This document shows, one piece after another, positions 25,530 to 33,594 of a DNA stretch of 64,000 nucleotides. Within the stretch, counting starts at the first letter, position 1, and each line of letters begins with the position of its first letter. Location: positions 4,402,001-4,466,000 of the forward strand of contig NZ_LT670844.1 of NCBI RefSeq assembly GCF_900141755.1, read 5' to 3'. A program made the translations under genes and the position numbers. The notes beneath the pieces were generated by a model. The model was not told where the DNA came from and searched no databases. It saw only the letters and a list, made by a program, of their open reading frames with translations. This DNA is from Bradyrhizobium lablabi. GTDB lineage: Bacteria > Pseudomonadota > Alphaproteobacteria > Rhizobiales > Xanthobacteraceae.

Positions 25530-26444
25530 CTATCGCCGATGCAATGTGTGCTTTCGCCACTTCTCGATGAACTTTAGAAACACCAGCAGCGGCATCGGCG
25601 TTTGGCGGCGGCTCGGGTGATAGAGGAAAATGCCCGGCAGCGTGCAGCTCCAGCCTTCCAGCAGCGTCACCAGCCGGCCCTCCGCGAGGTGTTGCTCGAT
25701 CATCGGCTCCGCGAGATAGGCGACGCCGACACCATCGAGCGCGGCGCTTAGCAACAGCTCGAGATCATTGACGGTCAATGAGCCTTCGACGGCGAGCTCG
25801 GTATGCTGGCGGCCGTTGTTGAAAATCCAGGGCTGGATCGAGCCGTCCCAGGGCGTGCGGAACCGGATGCAGTTATGGACGTGCAGATCCCTGGGAAGGG
25901 ATGGTTTGGGGTGGCGCGCGATATAGCTGGGTGCGGCGACGGCAAACATCCTGAAATCATCCAGCAGGCGCAGAATCGTCATGTCGCGCTCAACCCGGTG
26001 ACCGACACGAATGCCGGCATCGAATCGGCCCGAGACAATGTCGCTGTGGGTGTCATCGACACTTATCTCGAGGCGAATGGCGGGGTATTCGCTGAGGAAC
26101 GGCTGGATCATCGGCGCCAGAACTCTGATGGCGGATGGCCGCGAGGCCGCCAACCTTAGCGTTCCGACCGGCTTGTCGCGGAACAGATTGACGCTTTCGA
26201 GCGCGTGATCGATGCCTTCGACGATCGGCTGGATTTCTGCGAGCAGCCGGTCGCCGGCCTCCGTCAGCGCCACGCTGCGCGTGGTGCGATTGAACAGCCG
26301 GACCCCGAGCCGTTCCTCGAGCGAGCGGATGGCCTGGCTCATCGTCGGCAGCGCGATCCCGACCTTGAGCGCTGCCTTGGTGAAACTGAGCTGCTCGGCA
26401 ACCGCGACAAAAGCGGTCAGTTCGGTGAGCTGGATCTGGGCCAT
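25530..26444 (-). CDS. LysR-family transcriptional regulator
   Basis: A 304-aa LysR regulator. The N-terminal helix-turn-helix is visible in QLTELTAFVAVAEQLSFTKAALKVGIALPTMSQAIRSLEERLGVRLFNRTTRSVALTEAG, and the C-terminal effector domain follows with RLAASRPSAIRVLAPMI. It is in the same direction as the CbbQ/O-like pair, 239 nt upstream of it. No target site is recognisable. The N-terminal RTTRSVALT segment resembles regulators of the AaeR/DmlR group. The ligand is unknown. Confidence 0.9.
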   Translation of the reverse strand: MAQIQLTELTAFVAVAEQLSFTKAALKVGIALPTMSQAIRSLEERLGVRLFNRTTRSVALTEAGDRLLAEIQPIVEGIDHALESVNLFRDKPVGTLRLAASRPSAIRVLAPMIQPFLSEYPAIRLEISVDDTHSDIVSGRFDAGIRVGHRVERDMTILRLLDDFRMFAVAAPSYIARHPKPSLPRDLHVHNCIRFRTPWDGSIQPWIFNNGRQHTELAVEGSLTVNDLELLLSAALDGVGVAYLAEPMIEQHLAEGRLVTLLEGWSCTLPGIFLYHPSRRQTPMPLLVFLKFIEKWRKHTLHRR

Positions 26445-26576
26445 TCTTTGCCTATCACAAATAACCTATTTCATTTCTTCGTCCTTATCAAAATGCGGGC
26501 CGATGCTCAACTGCGCTGAGGGGCATCGATGCCAGGTGCGTCCAACAATTGTTCAATGAATAAAGGAAGAGAGAAA

Positions 26577-26873
26577 ATGCAATCGATCTCAAAGATGATG
26601 ACCTTGTCGGTGGCAGCACTGTCGACGCTTGCCTTTGTCGCGATGGCAACGCCGGCGGCGCAGGCGGCCGAATTTTGCAGCACCAACAGCTCGGGCATGC
26701 GGGGCTGCGGTTTTTCGAGCCTGGAGCAATGCAAGGCCTCGATGGCCGGCATCAATGGCACCTGCGACCGCGATCCCTTCTACAAGGATACCAACAGCGC
26801 GCTCGCCTATCAGCCGAAGCAGACCCGCGCGCGCACGACGCTGCATCCGGCAAAGCAGTCCGTCGCGCAGTAA
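26577..26873 (+). CDS. Small secreted Cys-containing protein (DUF3551-like)
   Basis: A 98-aa protein with a signal peptide: SKMMTLSVAALSTLAFVAMATPAAQAA ends in an AQA|A site near residue 31. The mature part has five cysteines in a CST..GMRGCGFSSLEQCKASMAG.NGTCDRDPF arrangement, the pattern of DUF3551 proteins frequent in Bradyrhizobium. Function is unknown. ATG 26577 is chosen since GGAAGAGAG precedes it and it starts the signal peptide; a longer frame from 26529 is less likely. It lies divergent from the LysR gene. Confidence 0.8.
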   Translation: MQSISKMMTLSVAALSTLAFVAMATPAAQAAEFCSTNSSGMRGCGFSSLEQCKASMAGINGTCDRDPFYKDTNSALAYQPKQTRARTTLHPAKQSVAQ

Positions 26874-26906
26874 TCGGGCGCGCCGATATCAGCATCGCAC
26901 AAAAAC

Positions 26907-26946
26907 CGGCACGAGCGGTCATCCGCTCGTGCCGTGCTGTTTTGTA
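26907..26946 (+). terminator. Probable terminator of the small secreted-protein gene
   Basis: CGGCACGAGCGG (26907-26918) and CCGCTCGTGCCG (26923-26934) form a perfect 12-bp stem with the loop TCAT, followed by a short T-rich tail (TGCTGTTTTG). It lies 33 nt after the stop codon. Confidence 0.6.
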
Positions 26947-27048
26947 AGTTGCTTCCGTAGCTTGCGGGTCGTCCTGCGCGGGTTTCCGCCAATTGAAGAA
27001 TATTTGAACCTTCCACCACCTATGGAAGCGCGCCGCCACGATCGCGGC

Positions 27049-27077
27049 TTGACGAGTTCTAAAAAAGAACTTAATGG
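27049..27077 (+). promoter_or_regulatory. Promoter with operator filling the -35/-10 spacer
   Basis: TTGACG (27049-27054, -35) and TAATGG (27072-27077, -10) are 17 bp apart, and the whole spacer is the palindrome AGTTCTAAAAAAGAACT (27055-27071). The same palindrome occurs at 29186 and 29949 near the other start points of the region. The likely repressor is the HxlR protein at 28521. Confidence 0.7.
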
Positions 27078-27148
27078 TCCGACAAGCTCGCAACGCCGGC
27101 GCGAAAGCCGCCAACGCCCAAAAAGGCGTTCCGTGGGAGGACCAAACA

Positions 27149-28366
27149 ATGTTTCAGCGCCTCAGTCCGGCATGCGCGTTGCTCTTTTCGATCGCGTCGG
27201 CGTTGATAGTCCCGGCAAGTGCGCGCGCCGCCGATGCGCCGGGCGTCACGGCGACTGAAATCAAGATCGGCGGCGTGTTTCCGTTCAGCGGGCCGGCATC
27301 GTCGATCGGGCTGGTCGGCAAGGGCGTGATGGCGTACGTGCAATCCATCAACGACCGCGGCGGCATCCAGGGCCGCAGGATCAATTACATCGCGCTGGAC
27401 GACGCCTATAGCCCGCCCAAAGCGGTCGAACATATAAGAAGGCTGATCGAGAGCGACGAGGTCGCCTTCATCTTCAGCCAGCTCGGCACCGCCGGCAATA
27501 CGGCGGTCTCGAAATATCTGAAAGCCAAGGGGGTTCCCACCATCGCGATCGTCACCGGCTCGAGCAAATTCACGGACGTGAAGGACTATCCGCTGACGAC
27601 CACCGGCCTTGTCAGCTACGACACCGAAGGCAAGATCTACGCGAAATATCTGACCCGCACGCTGCCATCGGCAAAATACGCGATCCTCTACCAGAACGAC
27701 GATCTCGGCAAAGACTACGTCAACGCCTTCAAATCATTTCTTGGAGCCGACTTCGACAAGCGGGTCGTGACCGCGGCCTACGAGGTGACCGAGCCCACGA
27801 TCGACTCGCAGGTCGTCAGCCTGAAGAGCTCGGGTGCCGAGGCGCTGTTTGTCGCGGGTACGCCGAAATTCGCCGCCCAGGCGATCCGAAAGGCGGCCGA
27901 GATCGGCTGGAAGCCGACGCTGATCATCAACTTCCCTTCCAGTTCGGTGGCGGGGACCATAAAACCGGCCGGCCTCGAAAACGCCGTCGGCGTCATTGTC
28001 GGCACGCCGAACAAGGACACGATCGATCCGAAATGGAACGACGATCCCGGCATCAAGGCGTACCGCGCCTTCTTCGAAAAGTACCTCGCGGGCGCCGATA
28101 TCACCAACACCAGTTACCTCACGGGTTACCAGCAAGGCATGGTGCTCGAACAGATTTTAAGGCAATGCGGCGACGACCTGTCGCGCGCCAACATCGCGGC
28201 CCAAGCAAAATCGCTGCGCGATTTCGTGCTGCCGACCGCGCTGCCCGGCATCAGGATCAACACCGGCCCAACCAGCAACATGGTCTGGACCCAGATGCAG
28301 TTGCAGCGCTGGAACGGCAAGAGCTGGGAACAGTTCGGCGACGTGCTGGACGCGGGCTCGGAGTGA
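27149..28366 (+). CDS. ABC importer substrate-binding protein, LivK type
   Basis: A 405-aa periplasmic binding protein of the Peripla_BP_6 family. The signal peptide LLFSIASALIVPASARA ends near residue 27. The mature part begins APGVTATEIKIGGVFPFSGPAS and shows DRGGIQGRRINYIALDDAYSPPKAVEHIRRL, QLGTAGNTAVSKYL and TNTSYLTGYQQGM, a pattern used for aromatic or branched-chain carboxylate uptake. No permease or ATPase genes are nearby, so it would use an importer encoded elsewhere. Its promoter carries the same operator as the catabolic genes downstream, which links it to their regulon. GGGAGG precedes the ATG; the longer frame upstream is not coding. Confidence 0.88.
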   Translation: MFQRLSPACALLFSIASALIVPASARAADAPGVTATEIKIGGVFPFSGPASSIGLVGKGVMAYVQSINDRGGIQGRRINYIALDDAYSPPKAVEHIRRLIESDEVAFIFSQLGTAGNTAVSKYLKAKGVPTIAIVTGSSKFTDVKDYPLTTTGLVSYDTEGKIYAKYLTRTLPSAKYAILYQNDDLGKDYVNAFKSFLGADFDKRVVTAAYEVTEPTIDSQVVSLKSSGAEALFVAGTPKFAAQAIRKAAEIGWKPTLIINFPSSSVAGTIKPAGLENAVGVIVGTPNKDTIDPKWNDDPGIKAYRAFFEKYLAGADITNTSYLTGYQQGMVLEQILRQCGDDLSRANIAAQAKSLRDFVLPTALPGIRINTGPTSNMVWTQMQLQRWNGKSWEQFGDVLDAGSE

Positions 28367-28388
28367 AGCCCGGGTCCGCCGAGGAATA

Positions 28389-28503
28389 CCGACCTCATCC
28401 TGAGGAGCTTGCGAAGCAAGCGTCTCGAAGGATGGCCGCAACGAACGAACTCGCGGCCATCCTTCGAGACGCGCGCAAGGCGCGCTCCTCAGGATGAGGT
28501 CGG
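28389..28503. repeat. Long palindromic repeat between convergent genes
   Basis: The outer arms, CCGACCTCATCCTGAGGAGC (28389-28408) and its complement (28484-28503), and the inner arms, 28420-28439 and 28453-28472, are both perfect 20-bp complements around a 13-base loop. Part of the same element recurs at 44771-44818. It lies between the binding-protein gene and the HxlR gene, which converge. Confidence 0.85.
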
Positions 28504-28520
28504 AGTGCGGCCGCCCTAAT

Positions 28521-29036
28521 CTACGCCGCGCGCACCGTCTTCTTCGCCTTCGCACCGTCCTCAGTCTTGCCGCCCGCCGGCGCCTTGCGCGCGCCGGGAC
28601 CGGGGTGCACGTGGACGGCCTTTGCGATCACCGGCTCGCCGCATTCCGAGCAGACCATCACCGGATCGAACATCTTGCCGCAATTCTTGTGCTCATGCAG
28701 CATCGGCCGCCCGCGGGCGTCGACCATGTGGATATTGCCCCAATTCACGATCGACATGATCACCGGATAGAGATCGAGCCCCTTCTGCGTCAGGATATAT
28801 TCGTAGCGTTTTGGCGCCTCCTGGTAGGGAATCCGGCGCAGCACGCCGAACCGCACCAGCTTTTTCAGGCGCTCGGCGAGCAGATGCCGGGTGATCCCGA
28901 GCGAGGACTGAAACGCCTCGAACCGGCGCTTGCGCAGAAAACATTCCCGCAAGATCAAGAGGCTCCAGCGGTCGCCGATCACCGCGACCGTGCGGGCCAG
29001 CGAACAGGGTTCTTCTTCAAGCGCATCCCACTTCAT
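28521..29036 (-). CDS. HxlR-family transcriptional regulator
   Basis: A 171-aa winged-helix regulator of the HxlR type. The N-terminal part has the family's CSLARTVAVIGDRWSLLILRECFL pattern with Cys at residue 11, then GITRHLLAERLKKLVRFGVLRR and the YILTQKGLDLYPVI segment. An unusual C-terminal extension contains HKNCGKMF..VMVCSECGEPV, a likely zinc-binding or redox Cys pattern, and an Ala/Lys-rich tail. It is divergent from the downstream gene at 29290 and central to three promoters that share one palindromic operator, so it is the best candidate repressor. Ligand unknown; HxlR proteins often sense aldehydes or acyl or aromatic compounds. Confidence 0.9.
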   Translation of the reverse strand: MKWDALEEEPCSLARTVAVIGDRWSLLILRECFLRKRRFEAFQSSLGITRHLLAERLKKLVRFGVLRRIPYQEAPKRYEYILTQKGLDLYPVIMSIVNWGNIHMVDARGRPMLHEHKNCGKMFDPVMVCSECGEPVIAKAVHVHPGPGARKAPAGGKTEDGAKAKKTVRAA

Positions 29037-29110
29037 CGCATTCTCCAGCCGAGCATTCTCCAGCCGATTTGGGCGGCCTCGCCGGCCGCGCGCAAATCAC
29101 CCAATGCCCC

Positions 29111-29126
29111 ATTCTAAATAGGCACT
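29111..29126 (-). promoter_or_regulatory. Possible degenerate operator upstream of the HxlR gene
   Basis: ATTCTAAATAGGCACT (29111-29126) resembles one half and the centre of the AGTTCTAAAATAGAACT palindrome, 75 nt upstream of the HxlR start. It could give autoregulation but is only a partial match. Confidence 0.25.
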
Positions 29127-29180
29127 GAGCGGCACACAACGGGCCAATTCGCCCACCAGGCGACAAATTGCGGTTCCGCA

Positions 29181-29209
29181 TTGACAGTTCTAAAATAGAA
29201 CTATAGATA
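29181..29209 (+). promoter_or_regulatory. Promoter with palindromic operator before the DsbA-like gene
   Basis: TTGACA (29181-29186) and TAGATA (29204-29209) are 17 bp apart. The palindrome AGTTCTAAAATAGAACT (29186-29202) overlaps the last base of the -35 and fills nearly all the spacer. It differs from the sites at 27055 and 29949 only in the central bases. Confidence 0.68.
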
Positions 29210-29289
29210 TTTTCAATATTCCCGCCATGCGGGCCCGCCGCTCGGCGTGCACGGGGGCCGTCGTGGTGTGGCTGAAAGGGTAGGGTGCC

Positions 29290-29925
29290 GTGGTCAGTGC
29301 CTTGAAGGTCGAGTTTCATTTCGATTTCGGCAGCCCGAATGCCTATCTGGCCGAACGCGTGCTGCCGCAGATCGAGCAGCGCACCGGGGTCAAATTCGAC
29401 TATGTTCCGGTGCTGCTCGGCGGCGTCTACAAGGCGACCAACAACCTGTCGCCGGGAGAGTCGCTGCGCGGGATCAGGAACAAGCCGGAATACCACGCGC
29501 TTGAAACCAGGCGCTTCATTCGACGCCACAACATCACGAATTTCCACACCAATCCGTTTTTCCCGGTCAACACGCTGATGTTGATGCGCGGCGCGGTCGC
29601 GGCCCAATTCGAAAACATGTTTGAGCCGTATTTTCGCGCGGCCTACCATCACATGTGGGAAGCGCCGAAGAAGATGGACGATCCGCAGGTGTTCCGCGAC
29701 GCCTTCATTCTGTCCGGTATCGACATCGACCGTTTGATCGCCCGCGCGCAGCAGGACGACGTCAAGAAGAAGCTGATCGCGAACACCGCCGACGCGGTCG
29801 AACGCGGCTCGTTCGGCTCGCCTACATTCTTTGTCGGCAAGGAGATGTTCTTCGGCAAGGACCAGCTCCGCGATGTCGAGGAGGAGATTGTCGAGCAAAC
29901 CCGGGCCGCGCTCAAAATCGCTTGA
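29290..29925 (+). CDS. DsbA-fold 2-hydroxychromene-2-carboxylate isomerase-like protein
   Basis: A 211-aa protein of the DsbA-like/kappa-GST thioredoxin-fold group that includes 2-hydroxychromene-2-carboxylate isomerase. Diagnostic segments are FHFDFGSPNAYLAE at the N-terminus, where the isomerase has the FDF.SPY(A/T)YL catalytic pattern, and VERGSFGSPTFFVGKEMFFGKDQL near the C-terminus. The catalytic serine is kept (Ser15 in GSPN). It begins with GTG. In naphthalene and other aromatic pathways such enzymes use glutathione to isomerise ring-cleavage products. Its promoter belongs to the proposed HxlR regulon. The true substrate is unknown. Confidence 0.85.
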   Translation: MVSALKVEFHFDFGSPNAYLAERVLPQIEQRTGVKFDYVPVLLGGVYKATNNLSPGESLRGIRNKPEYHALETRRFIRRHNITNFHTNPFFPVNTLMLMRGAVAAQFENMFEPYFRAAYHHMWEAPKKMDDPQVFRDAFILSGIDIDRLIARAQQDDVKKKLIANTADAVERGSFGSPTFFVGKEMFFGKDQLRDVEEEIVEQTRAALKIA

Positions 29926-29942
29926 GCCGGGTCGATCGGGCA

Positions 29943-29973
29943 TTGACGAGTTCTAAAAAAGAACTGCTAATGT
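29943..29973 (+). promoter_or_regulatory. Promoter with palindromic operator before the acyl-CoA ligase operon
   Basis: TTGACG (29943-29948) is immediately followed by AGTTCTAAAAAAGAACT (29949-29965); a -10 lies within GCTAATGT (29966-29973), with a spacer of 17-19 bp depending on alignment. The palindrome is identical to that at 27055-27071. It precedes the long operon beginning at 30025. Confidence 0.68.
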
Positions 29974-30024
29974 CGAGCCACAAGAGTTAAAGACAAAAGC
30001 GTTCGCAGCCCGCGGGAGGGATCG

Positions 30025-31581
30025 TTGGAGAGACCGGTGTCAGAGATCGCTGCGGCGGATGTGCTTGCAAGCTTGCCCGCGCGGATCCACCAGGTGATCG
30101 ACCACCACGTGACGGCGACGCCGGATCGGCCGGCGCTGATCGAAGACGGCGCAAGCCTGAATTACCGCGAGCTCGACCGCGCGGTGAAGGCAACGGCGGA
30201 CGCGCTTGCCGCGCTCGGCATCCGCGCCGGCGACCGCCTCATGATCGTCAGCGAGAATTGCATCGCATTGGCGTGCCTGTTGTTCGCGGCATTCCGGTTG
30301 GACGCCTGGGCGATCGTCGCCAATCCGCGGCTGTCGCCGCGCGAGCTCGATCAGATCAGGGATCATTCCGGCGCGCGCCGTGCCTATTTCACCGCAGGCG
30401 TTTCCAAGGAGGCCGCCATCCACGCGTCGCGCTACGGCGCGAACGTGCAAAACGTCGGGCCGCTTCACAACATCGCTGTCTCCGCGCTGAATCAGGGCAC
30501 CGCGCCCGAACCGGTCGAGGCTGATCCAGCAAAACAGGTCGCGGTGCTGATCTATACTTCCGGCACGACCGGAACGCCCAAGGGCGTCATGCTGACCCAC
30601 CGCAACCTTCTGTTCAGCGCGGCGACGACGGCATGGTTCCGCAGGATGGACGCGCACGACAAGGTCTATGTCGTGCTGCCGATCTCGCACATTGTCGGCA
30701 TTTCGCTCCTGATCATGACGCTGATGACCGGCGGCACGGTGCAGCTGGTCAGCAAATACGATCCGGCCGCGCTGGCCAGAGCAATCACCGAGGAGGGCGT
30801 CACCATTTTGAACGGGGTGCCGGCTACGTACCAACGGCTGCTGGAGTATAAGCGTGTAGCCGGACTGCCAAAACTCGACCGCGGCGCGTTGCGCCTGATC
30901 GCGGTTGCAGGCGCCCCGCTCGACCTCGACCTGAAATCGCGCGTCGAGCAGGAGCTTGGTCTCCCGCTGCTCAACGGTTACGGCATCACCGAATGCTCGC
31001 CGGGAATTTCCGGCGTCCGCTTCGATGTGCCGCGGGACGATCACGCCGTCGGCACCCTGCTGCCGGGCATCGAGGCCCGGATCGTCGGCCTAAAGGGCGC
31101 TCCGGTATCCAAGGGTCAGGTCGGCGAACTCCATGTGCGCGGGCCGAACGTGATGTGTGGCTATTATCGCGCGCCTGAATTGACCGCCAAGGCGATCGAT
31201 GCGGAAGGCTGGTTCAATACTGGCGATCTCGCGCGGTTCGAAGGCGATTGTCTCTTTATCGTCGGACGCACCAAGGAAATGATCATCCGCTCGGGTTTTA
31301 ATGTCTATCCGGCGGAAATCGAAGCCGTGCTCTCGACCCATGACGCCGTCGTGCAATGCGCCGTGGTCGGCCGCGCGGTCGAGGGCAATGAAGAGGTGGT
31401 GGCGTTCGTGCAGCTGTTGCAGGGCTCCAACACTCGCCCGGAAGACCTGATGGCCCATATCGCCCCGCAACTCACTTCTTACAAGCGGCCGTCGGAAATC
31501 ATCGTGCTGGATGCGCTGCCGGCAACCTCGACCGGAAAGATCCTCAAACACAAATTGGCCGAGACGCTCCGCGCCGGCTGA
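30025..31581 (+). CDS. Acyl-CoA/aryl-CoA synthetase (AMP-binding family)
   Basis: A 518-aa adenylate-forming ligase. The P-loop-like motif is LIYTSGTTGTPKGVMLTHRNL near residue 175, followed by the A5-type NGYGITE segment near residue 315, DGWFNTGDLARFE-like EGWFNTGDL and the C-terminal TSTGKILKH with the catalytic Lys. It would activate a carboxylic acid with ATP and CoA. The TTG at 30025 is chosen because GGGAGGG lies four bases upstream; GTG 30037 is an alternative. It starts an operon of acyl-CoA enzymes under the proposed HxlR operator. Sequence alone does not tell the acid. Confidence 0.9.
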   Translation: MERPVSEIAAADVLASLPARIHQVIDHHVTATPDRPALIEDGASLNYRELDRAVKATADALAALGIRAGDRLMIVSENCIALACLLFAAFRLDAWAIVANPRLSPRELDQIRDHSGARRAYFTAGVSKEAAIHASRYGANVQNVGPLHNIAVSALNQGTAPEPVEADPAKQVAVLIYTSGTTGTPKGVMLTHRNLLFSAATTAWFRRMDAHDKVYVVLPISHIVGISLLIMTLMTGGTVQLVSKYDPAALARAITEEGVTILNGVPATYQRLLEYKRVAGLPKLDRGALRLIAVAGAPLDLDLKSRVEQELGLPLLNGYGITECSPGISGVRFDVPRDDHAVGTLLPGIEARIVGLKGAPVSKGQVGELHVRGPNVMCGYYRAPELTAKAIDAEGWFNTGDLARFEGDCLFIVGRTKEMIIRSGFNVYPAEIEAVLSTHDAVVQCAVVGRAVEGNEEVVAFVQLLQGSNTRPEDLMAHIAPQLTSYKRPSEIIVLDALPATSTGKILKHKLAETLRAG

Positions 31582-31621
31582 GCTCAGGGCGTCTCATTCC
31601 CTTAAACCTCGGGAGAACATC

Positions 31622-32365
31622 TTGGAAAAACGCAACGCGACAGTCGCCGTAATCGGCGCAGGCGACTTCATCGGCGGCGAAATCGCCAAGAAATTCGCGG
31701 CCGAAGGTTTTGACGTCTTCGTCGGCCGCCGGCAGGGCGAAAAGCTCGCGCCCTTGGTGAAGGAGATCGAGGACGCCGGCGGCACCGTGTTCGGACGCGC
31801 GCTGGATGCGCGCAAGGAAGAGGAAATGATAAAATTCATTTCCGATGCCGATAAGCACGCACCGCTCGAAGTCTGCGTCTTCAACATCGGCGCCAACGTG
31901 AATTTTCCGATCGTGGAGACGACGGAACGGGTGTTCCGAAAAGTCTGGGAGATGGCGTGCTATTCCGGCTTCCTCGCCGGCCGCGAGGCGGCGCGCGTGA
32001 TGCTGGCGCGCGGCAAGGGCAACATCTTCTTCACCGGCGCGACCGCGAGCCTACGCGGCGGCTCGGGCTTTGCGGCCTTTGCAAGCGCAAAATTCGGGCT
32101 GCGCGCGGTAGCGCAGTCGATCGCGCGCGAGCTCGGTCCGAAGAACATCCATGTCGCCCATCTCATCATCGACTCCAGCGTCGATACCGAATGGGTGCGG
32201 CAGTTGATCGCCAAACGGGAAGGCGCGCAGGCGATCGAAAACCTCGATCCCAACCGCCTGATGCGCCCGGCGGCAGTCGCGGAGGCCTATTGGCAGCTCT
32301 ATCAGCAGCCGCGCGACGCCTGGACTTTTGAGCATGAAATCCGCCCGTTCGGCGAGAAATGGTAA
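31622..32365 (+). CDS. SDR-family protein with Tyr replaced in the catalytic motif
   Basis: A 247-aa SDR-like protein. The N-terminal Rossmann motif is GAGDFIGG (residues 11-18), an altered form of TGxxxGIG, and the expected NNAG segment is replaced by NIGANVN. Where classical SDRs have YxxxK, this one has FASAK, so the catalytic Tyr is a Phe. The Ser is represented by FFTGATASLRGG. A TTG at 31622 follows GGGAG at good spacing; the frame open upstream overlaps the ligase gene. It lies 40 nt after the ligase and 12 nt before an acyl-CoA dehydrogenase. It may be an inactive or differently working relative. Confidence 0.82.
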   Translation: MEKRNATVAVIGAGDFIGGEIAKKFAAEGFDVFVGRRQGEKLAPLVKEIEDAGGTVFGRALDARKEEEMIKFISDADKHAPLEVCVFNIGANVNFPIVETTERVFRKVWEMACYSGFLAGREAARVMLARGKGNIFFTGATASLRGGSGFAAFASAKFGLRAVAQSIARELGPKNIHVAHLIIDSSVDTEWVRQLIAKREGAQAIENLDPNRLMRPAAVAEAYWQLYQQPRDAWTFEHEIRPFGEKW

Positions 32366-32377
32366 GGGGGCGCGCCG

Positions 32378-33559
32378 GTGGAACTAAAACTCTCCAGGGA
32401 AGATGCGGCCTTTCGCGACGAGGTGCGGGCCTTCATCGCGGAAAATTATCCCTCCGAGATGCGCGTTCCCAATCCGGAGACCGACCTGACCAAGGAGCAG
32501 TCCGTGCTCTGGCACCGGATTCTCTACAAGAAGGGCTGGATCGCGCCGCTTTGGCCGAAGGAATATGGCGGCACCGGCTGGTCGATCACGCAGCGTTTCA
32601 TCTGGGAGCAGGAGACGTCGCGCGCCGGAGCGCTGCCGCCGCTGGCTTTTAGCGTGACCATGGTCGGTCCCGTCATCTACACCTATGGCAATGAGGCGCA
32701 GAAGAAAAAATTCTTGCCGGGCATTTTGTCCGGCGACGACTGGTGGTGTCAGGGTTATTCGGAGCCAGGCTCGGGCTCCGATCTGGCGTCGGTCCACACC
32801 AAAGCTGTGCGCGACGGCGATCATTATATCGTCAACGGCCACAAGACCTGGACCACATTGGCCCAGCACGCCGACTGGATCTTTTGCCTGGTCCGCACCG
32901 ATCCGATGGCAAAAGCGCAGGCCGGCATTTCCTTTTTGCTGATCGATATGAAATCGCCCGGCGTCACGGTGCGCCCGATCATCACCATCGATGGCTCGCA
33001 TGAGATCAATGACGTGTTTCTGGAGGACGTGCGCGTCCCCGTCGAGAACCTGATCGGGGAGGAAAACAAGGGCTGGACCTACGCCAAATTTCTGCTCGGC
33101 AACGAGCGCACCAGCATGGCTGGGATCGGGCGCTCGACGCGCTATCTGAACCGTCTGAAGAAAATCGTGAAAGCCGAAATGGCCGAGGACGATCCGACGC
33201 TGGGCGAATTCGTCAAGGACATCGCGCGGGTAGAGCTTGATATTCTCGGGCTCGAAGCGACAGAACTGCGGGTAGTGGCGCAGATGTCGCGGGGGATAAA
33301 TCCAGGTCCTGCTGCCTCCCTGTTCAAGATCAGGGGCACCGAGATCTTCCAGCGCATCACTGATCTGACGCACCGCGCGATCGGCAATTATGGCCTTGCG
33401 CTTCGCGAGCATCCGGCCAGCGCCAACATGTTCATGCCGGGGCCGGATTACGGACACACCGCGTCTGAAAAATATCTCAACGCGCGCAAGCTCTCCATCT
33501 ACGGCGGATCGAACGAGATCCAGCGCAACATCATCGCAAAAGCGGTGCTTGGTCTGTAA
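32378..33559 (+). CDS. Acyl-CoA dehydrogenase
   Basis: A 393-aa flavoprotein of the acyl-CoA dehydrogenase family. Recognisable parts are GYSEPGSGSDLASVHTKAVRDGDHYIVNGHKTWTTLAQHADWIFCLVRT (flavin-binding middle domain, about residue 127) and the C-terminal helical domain with YLNARKLSIYGGSNEIQRNIIAKAVLGL. It starts with GTG, 12 nt after the SDR gene. The mid-size form with PLWPKEYGGTG near residue 60 is the type seen in dehydrogenation of branched, aromatic or cyclic acyl-CoAs. It is followed by a second dehydrogenase, and the two may form a heteromeric enzyme. Confidence 0.93.
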   Translation: MELKLSREDAAFRDEVRAFIAENYPSEMRVPNPETDLTKEQSVLWHRILYKKGWIAPLWPKEYGGTGWSITQRFIWEQETSRAGALPPLAFSVTMVGPVIYTYGNEAQKKKFLPGILSGDDWWCQGYSEPGSGSDLASVHTKAVRDGDHYIVNGHKTWTTLAQHADWIFCLVRTDPMAKAQAGISFLLIDMKSPGVTVRPIITIDGSHEINDVFLEDVRVPVENLIGEENKGWTYAKFLLGNERTSMAGIGRSTRYLNRLKKIVKAEMAEDDPTLGEFVKDIARVELDILGLEATELRVVAQMSRGINPGPAASLFKIRGTEIFQRITDLTHRAIGNYGLALREHPASANMFMPGPDYGHTASEKYLNARKLSIYGGSNEIQRNIIAKAVLGL

Positions 33560-33594
33560 CCGGCTCGCACGAGGCACCAAGCGGATATTCACAA

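Noticed and set aside
26529..26576. Longer start for the small secreted protein
   Set aside because: The extra 16 residues would sit before a typical signal peptide, and a good ribosome site precedes ATG 26577.
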